Source: Firmicutes bacterium UBA6226
GTDB taxonomy: Bacteria; Bacillota_A; Clostridia; Peptostreptococcales; Acidaminobacteraceae
DNA: 34,647 bases
Assembly: GCA_002441045.1 (NCBI GenBank)
Contig: DJWQ01000162.1
Span: 2,139-36,785, forward strand
Direction: 5' to 3'
This document shows positions 33,271-34,647 of this stretch, piece after piece (positions within the stretch are counted from its first letter, which is position 1; each line of letters begins with the position of its first letter). The position numbers and the translations under genes were made by a program. The notes beneath the pieces are model-generated. The model saw only the letters and a program-made list of their open reading frames with translations. It was not told where the DNA came from and did not search any database.

Positions 33271-33471
33271 TTATCTTGTTAACCAATAAGTTAAGAGTGC
33301 CATCATGGCAATTATAGTGCCTAATAGGGTCAATCCAATGATACCGAAGTTCACCTCAGGTTCTTTTTCGACCTTTTGCTCTACAATCGTTTGTTCTTCT
33401 ACTGCTAATGAAATTCGATCAACCAGTTTTTTTATTTCATCGGCCTCAGATTTATACCTTGCAGTATCCAT
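33271..33471 (-). CDS. Small tail-anchored protein, 66 residues
   Basis: 66 residues: charged, helical N-terminal half (MDTARYKSEADEIKKLVDRI) with heptad-like spacing, acidic middle, then one hydrophobic helix (about 43-64) ending WLTR. The layout is that of a tail-anchored protein with the coiled part in the cytoplasm. I recognise no family. It is 16 bases from the stop of the protease gene with a good AGGAGG, so it is in that operon and may be a partner or substrate of the protease, which is only context. Confidence 0.7.
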   Translation of the reverse strand: MDTARYKSEADEIKKLVDRISLAVEEQTIVEQKVEKEPEVNFGIIGLTLLGTIIAMMALLTYWLTR

Positions 33472-33487
33472 AATGCCTCCTAACGGC

Positions 33488-34647
33488 TTATTTTCCTAAT
33501 TCAGTATTCATGATTTCAATTGCTTTTTGTAGCTGATTATCATCTGCATCCGTTGGATTTTCAAGTTCGTAATAGGATTCGTCAAGTTCTACAATGACAT
33601 CTGGTTCAATTCCTACGCCGTGGATATTTACCCCATTTGGCGTAAAATACTCAGAAGTCGTTAATTTAAATCCAGTTTCACCATTATAAGGTTTAACAAT
33701 TTGAACGATGCCTTTACCGAATGTGGTTGTACCCACAATAGTCGCAGCCTTGTGATCTTTTAATGCTCCCGTCAATATTTCAGATGCACTTGCTGATCCA
33801 CCATCAACCAAAACAACGATTTTTGCATCATACTTAGCTGCATCTGAAGTATATTCTTCGTCATCCCCATTACGACTTTCCGTATATACAATCATCCCTT
33901 CACCAAGAAGTCGGTCAGCTATTTCAACACACTGACTTAAATAACCACCTGGATTCTGCCTTAAATCTATGATTACGCCCTTTGCACCCTCTTTTAAAAG
34001 TGCATCCATATGTTTTTCAAATTCTGCAGCGGCATGCTCATCAAACATTGTCAATCTCAAATAGCCTATTTGATCATCTAACATTCTAGATTTAGCAACT
34101 TTGATATCAATCCACTCTCTTACAATTTCAACATCGAATTTTTCTTTGTTTGAAGGTCGATAAATCGTTAGAGTTACTGGTGTCCCTGGTTCACCTTTTA
34201 TCGTCGCAATCGCTTCATCCATAACATCTGCATTTACAGTGTCACCATTGACGCCAATAATTAAATCCTTTGCAATTAACCCAGCTCTATCTGCTGGTGT
34301 GTCTTCAATAGGAGATACAATTTCTATTTCGTTGTCGTCATTAGGAGCTAAATAAATCCCTATACCAGGATACTCGCCAGATGAAGACTCCATATAGTCT
34401 TTAAACTCATCACCGTTCATAAATACTGAGTAAGGGTCATTCAGAACTTCGAAGATCCCTTTTTTCATACCTTCAACCAATGTTTCGTCTGTAACATCCT
34501 TATAGTAATTTTGCTCAATATAGTTTTTTAATTCTTCAACTTCTCGATATTCATCGACAAAAGATTGATAGCTATCAAGGGCGGACTGGCTAATAACTAC
34601 TTTATCGCCAGTGTTAACTTGTAGTAAAGTTGTAACAAAAAATGTAG
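33488..34647 (-). CDS. S41-family carboxy-terminal processing protease (5' end cut off by window edge)
   Basis: 385 residues are visible and the frame stays open to the window edge; the signal peptide or membrane anchor is therefore not seen. A short frame beginning at TTG 34480 is not the true start, because the same frame continues upstream (TLLQVNTGDKVVISQ). A PDZ domain (about GIGIYLAPNDDNEIEIVSPI through GVNGD) is followed by the S41 core: VIIDLRQNPGG, DGGSASASEIL with catalytic Ser, and GTTTFGKGIVQ with catalytic Lys. CtpA-type enzymes cut proteins from their C-terminus in the envelope. Downstream is the tail-anchored protein. ftsEX is often upstream of this gene in Firmicutes, but that lies outside. 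Confidence 0.94.
   Translation of the reverse strand, partial: TFFVTTLLQVNTGDKVVISQSALDSYQSFVDEYREVEELKNYIEQNYYKDVTDETLVEGMKKGIFEVLNDPYSVFMNGDEFKDYMESSSGEYPGIGIYLAPNDDNEIEIVSPIEDTPADRAGLIAKDLIIGVNGDTVNADVMDEAIATIKGEPGTPVTLTIYRPSNKEKFDVEIVREWIDIKVAKSRMLDDQIGYLRLTMFDEHAAAEFEKHMDALLKEGAKGVIIDLRQNPGGYLSQCVEIADRLLGEGMIVYTESRNGDDEEYTSDAAKYDAKIVVLVDGGSASASEILTGALKDHKAATIVGTTTFGKGIVQIVKPYNGETGFKLTTSEYFTPNGVNIHGVGIEPDVIVELDESYYELENPTDADDNQLQKAIEIMNTELGK

Noticed and set aside
1..34647. CRISPR array, prophage, insertion sequence, tRNA or rRNA
   Set aside because: No regular direct repeat-spacer series, transposase motif, terminal repeats or tRNA/rRNA pattern was seen in reading through the window.

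Overview
This 34.6 kb window is AT-rich, densely coded, and almost certainly chromosomal DNA of an anaerobic Clostridia-type Firmicute. The signs are the rapZ-yvcK-whiA neighbourhood, an NAD(H)-linked multisubunit [FeFe] hydrogenase, a LexA box of the Gram-positive type before uvrB, AGGAGG ribosome sites, and frequent extended -10 (TGn) promoters. A Fusibacter-like relative is possible, but I cannot settle genus. Every gene I can support lies on the minus strand, so transcription runs from high to low coordinates. No tRNA, rRNA, insertion sequence, phage gene or CRISPR array was seen.

Layout in order of transcription. (1) 34647-33271: 3' part of a CtpA-type S41 protease and a small tail-anchored protein. 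(2) 33206-26031: SOS-type uvrB-uvrA operon, then uvrC with its own promoter. (3) 25895-21196: hydC, a 2Fe-2S ferredoxin-like gene, hydB and hydA, encoding a probable electron-bifurcating hydrogenase. (4) 21030-20398: tmk. (5) 20414-16593: a six-gene operon of two DRTGG proteins, an RsbW-like ATPase, a degenerate hydrogenase-like iron-sulfur protein, a PHP protein and a histidine-kinase-type ATPase; it looks like a redox-sensing module. Operons 3 and 5 each carry a Rex-box-like site at the same place, just downstream of the promoter. (6) 16583-15621: small membrane protein and sortase. (7) 15599-14515: tandem class I cyclic-di-GMP riboswitches ahead of a secreted transglutaminase-like protein. 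(8) 14316-12469: typA/bipA.

(9) 12279-8536: a Tad-type pilus-component operon (TadE-like, a large TadG/DUF5702-like protein, a TadE-like protein with a Cys/His tail, and a Ser/Thr kinase), without the Tad motor genes. (10) 8543-8312: a 51-residue zinc-ribbon microprotein under a promoter with a large inverted repeat, not expected from standard ORF length cut-offs. (11) 8132-4945: pantothenate operon (panG-like, panB, panC, panD) behind a structured leader with a terminator and a competing antiterminator. (12) 4941-3976: murB. (13) 3894-1285: PHP phosphatase-like gene, rapZ, yvcK. (14) 1173-1: NUDIX gene and whiA, cut by the window edge.

The best candidates for new biology are the redox module beside the hydrogenase, the pan leader, the tandem riboswitch that can occlude its own ribosome site, the dyad-controlled zinc-ribbon gene, and the Tad-pilin/kinase operon.
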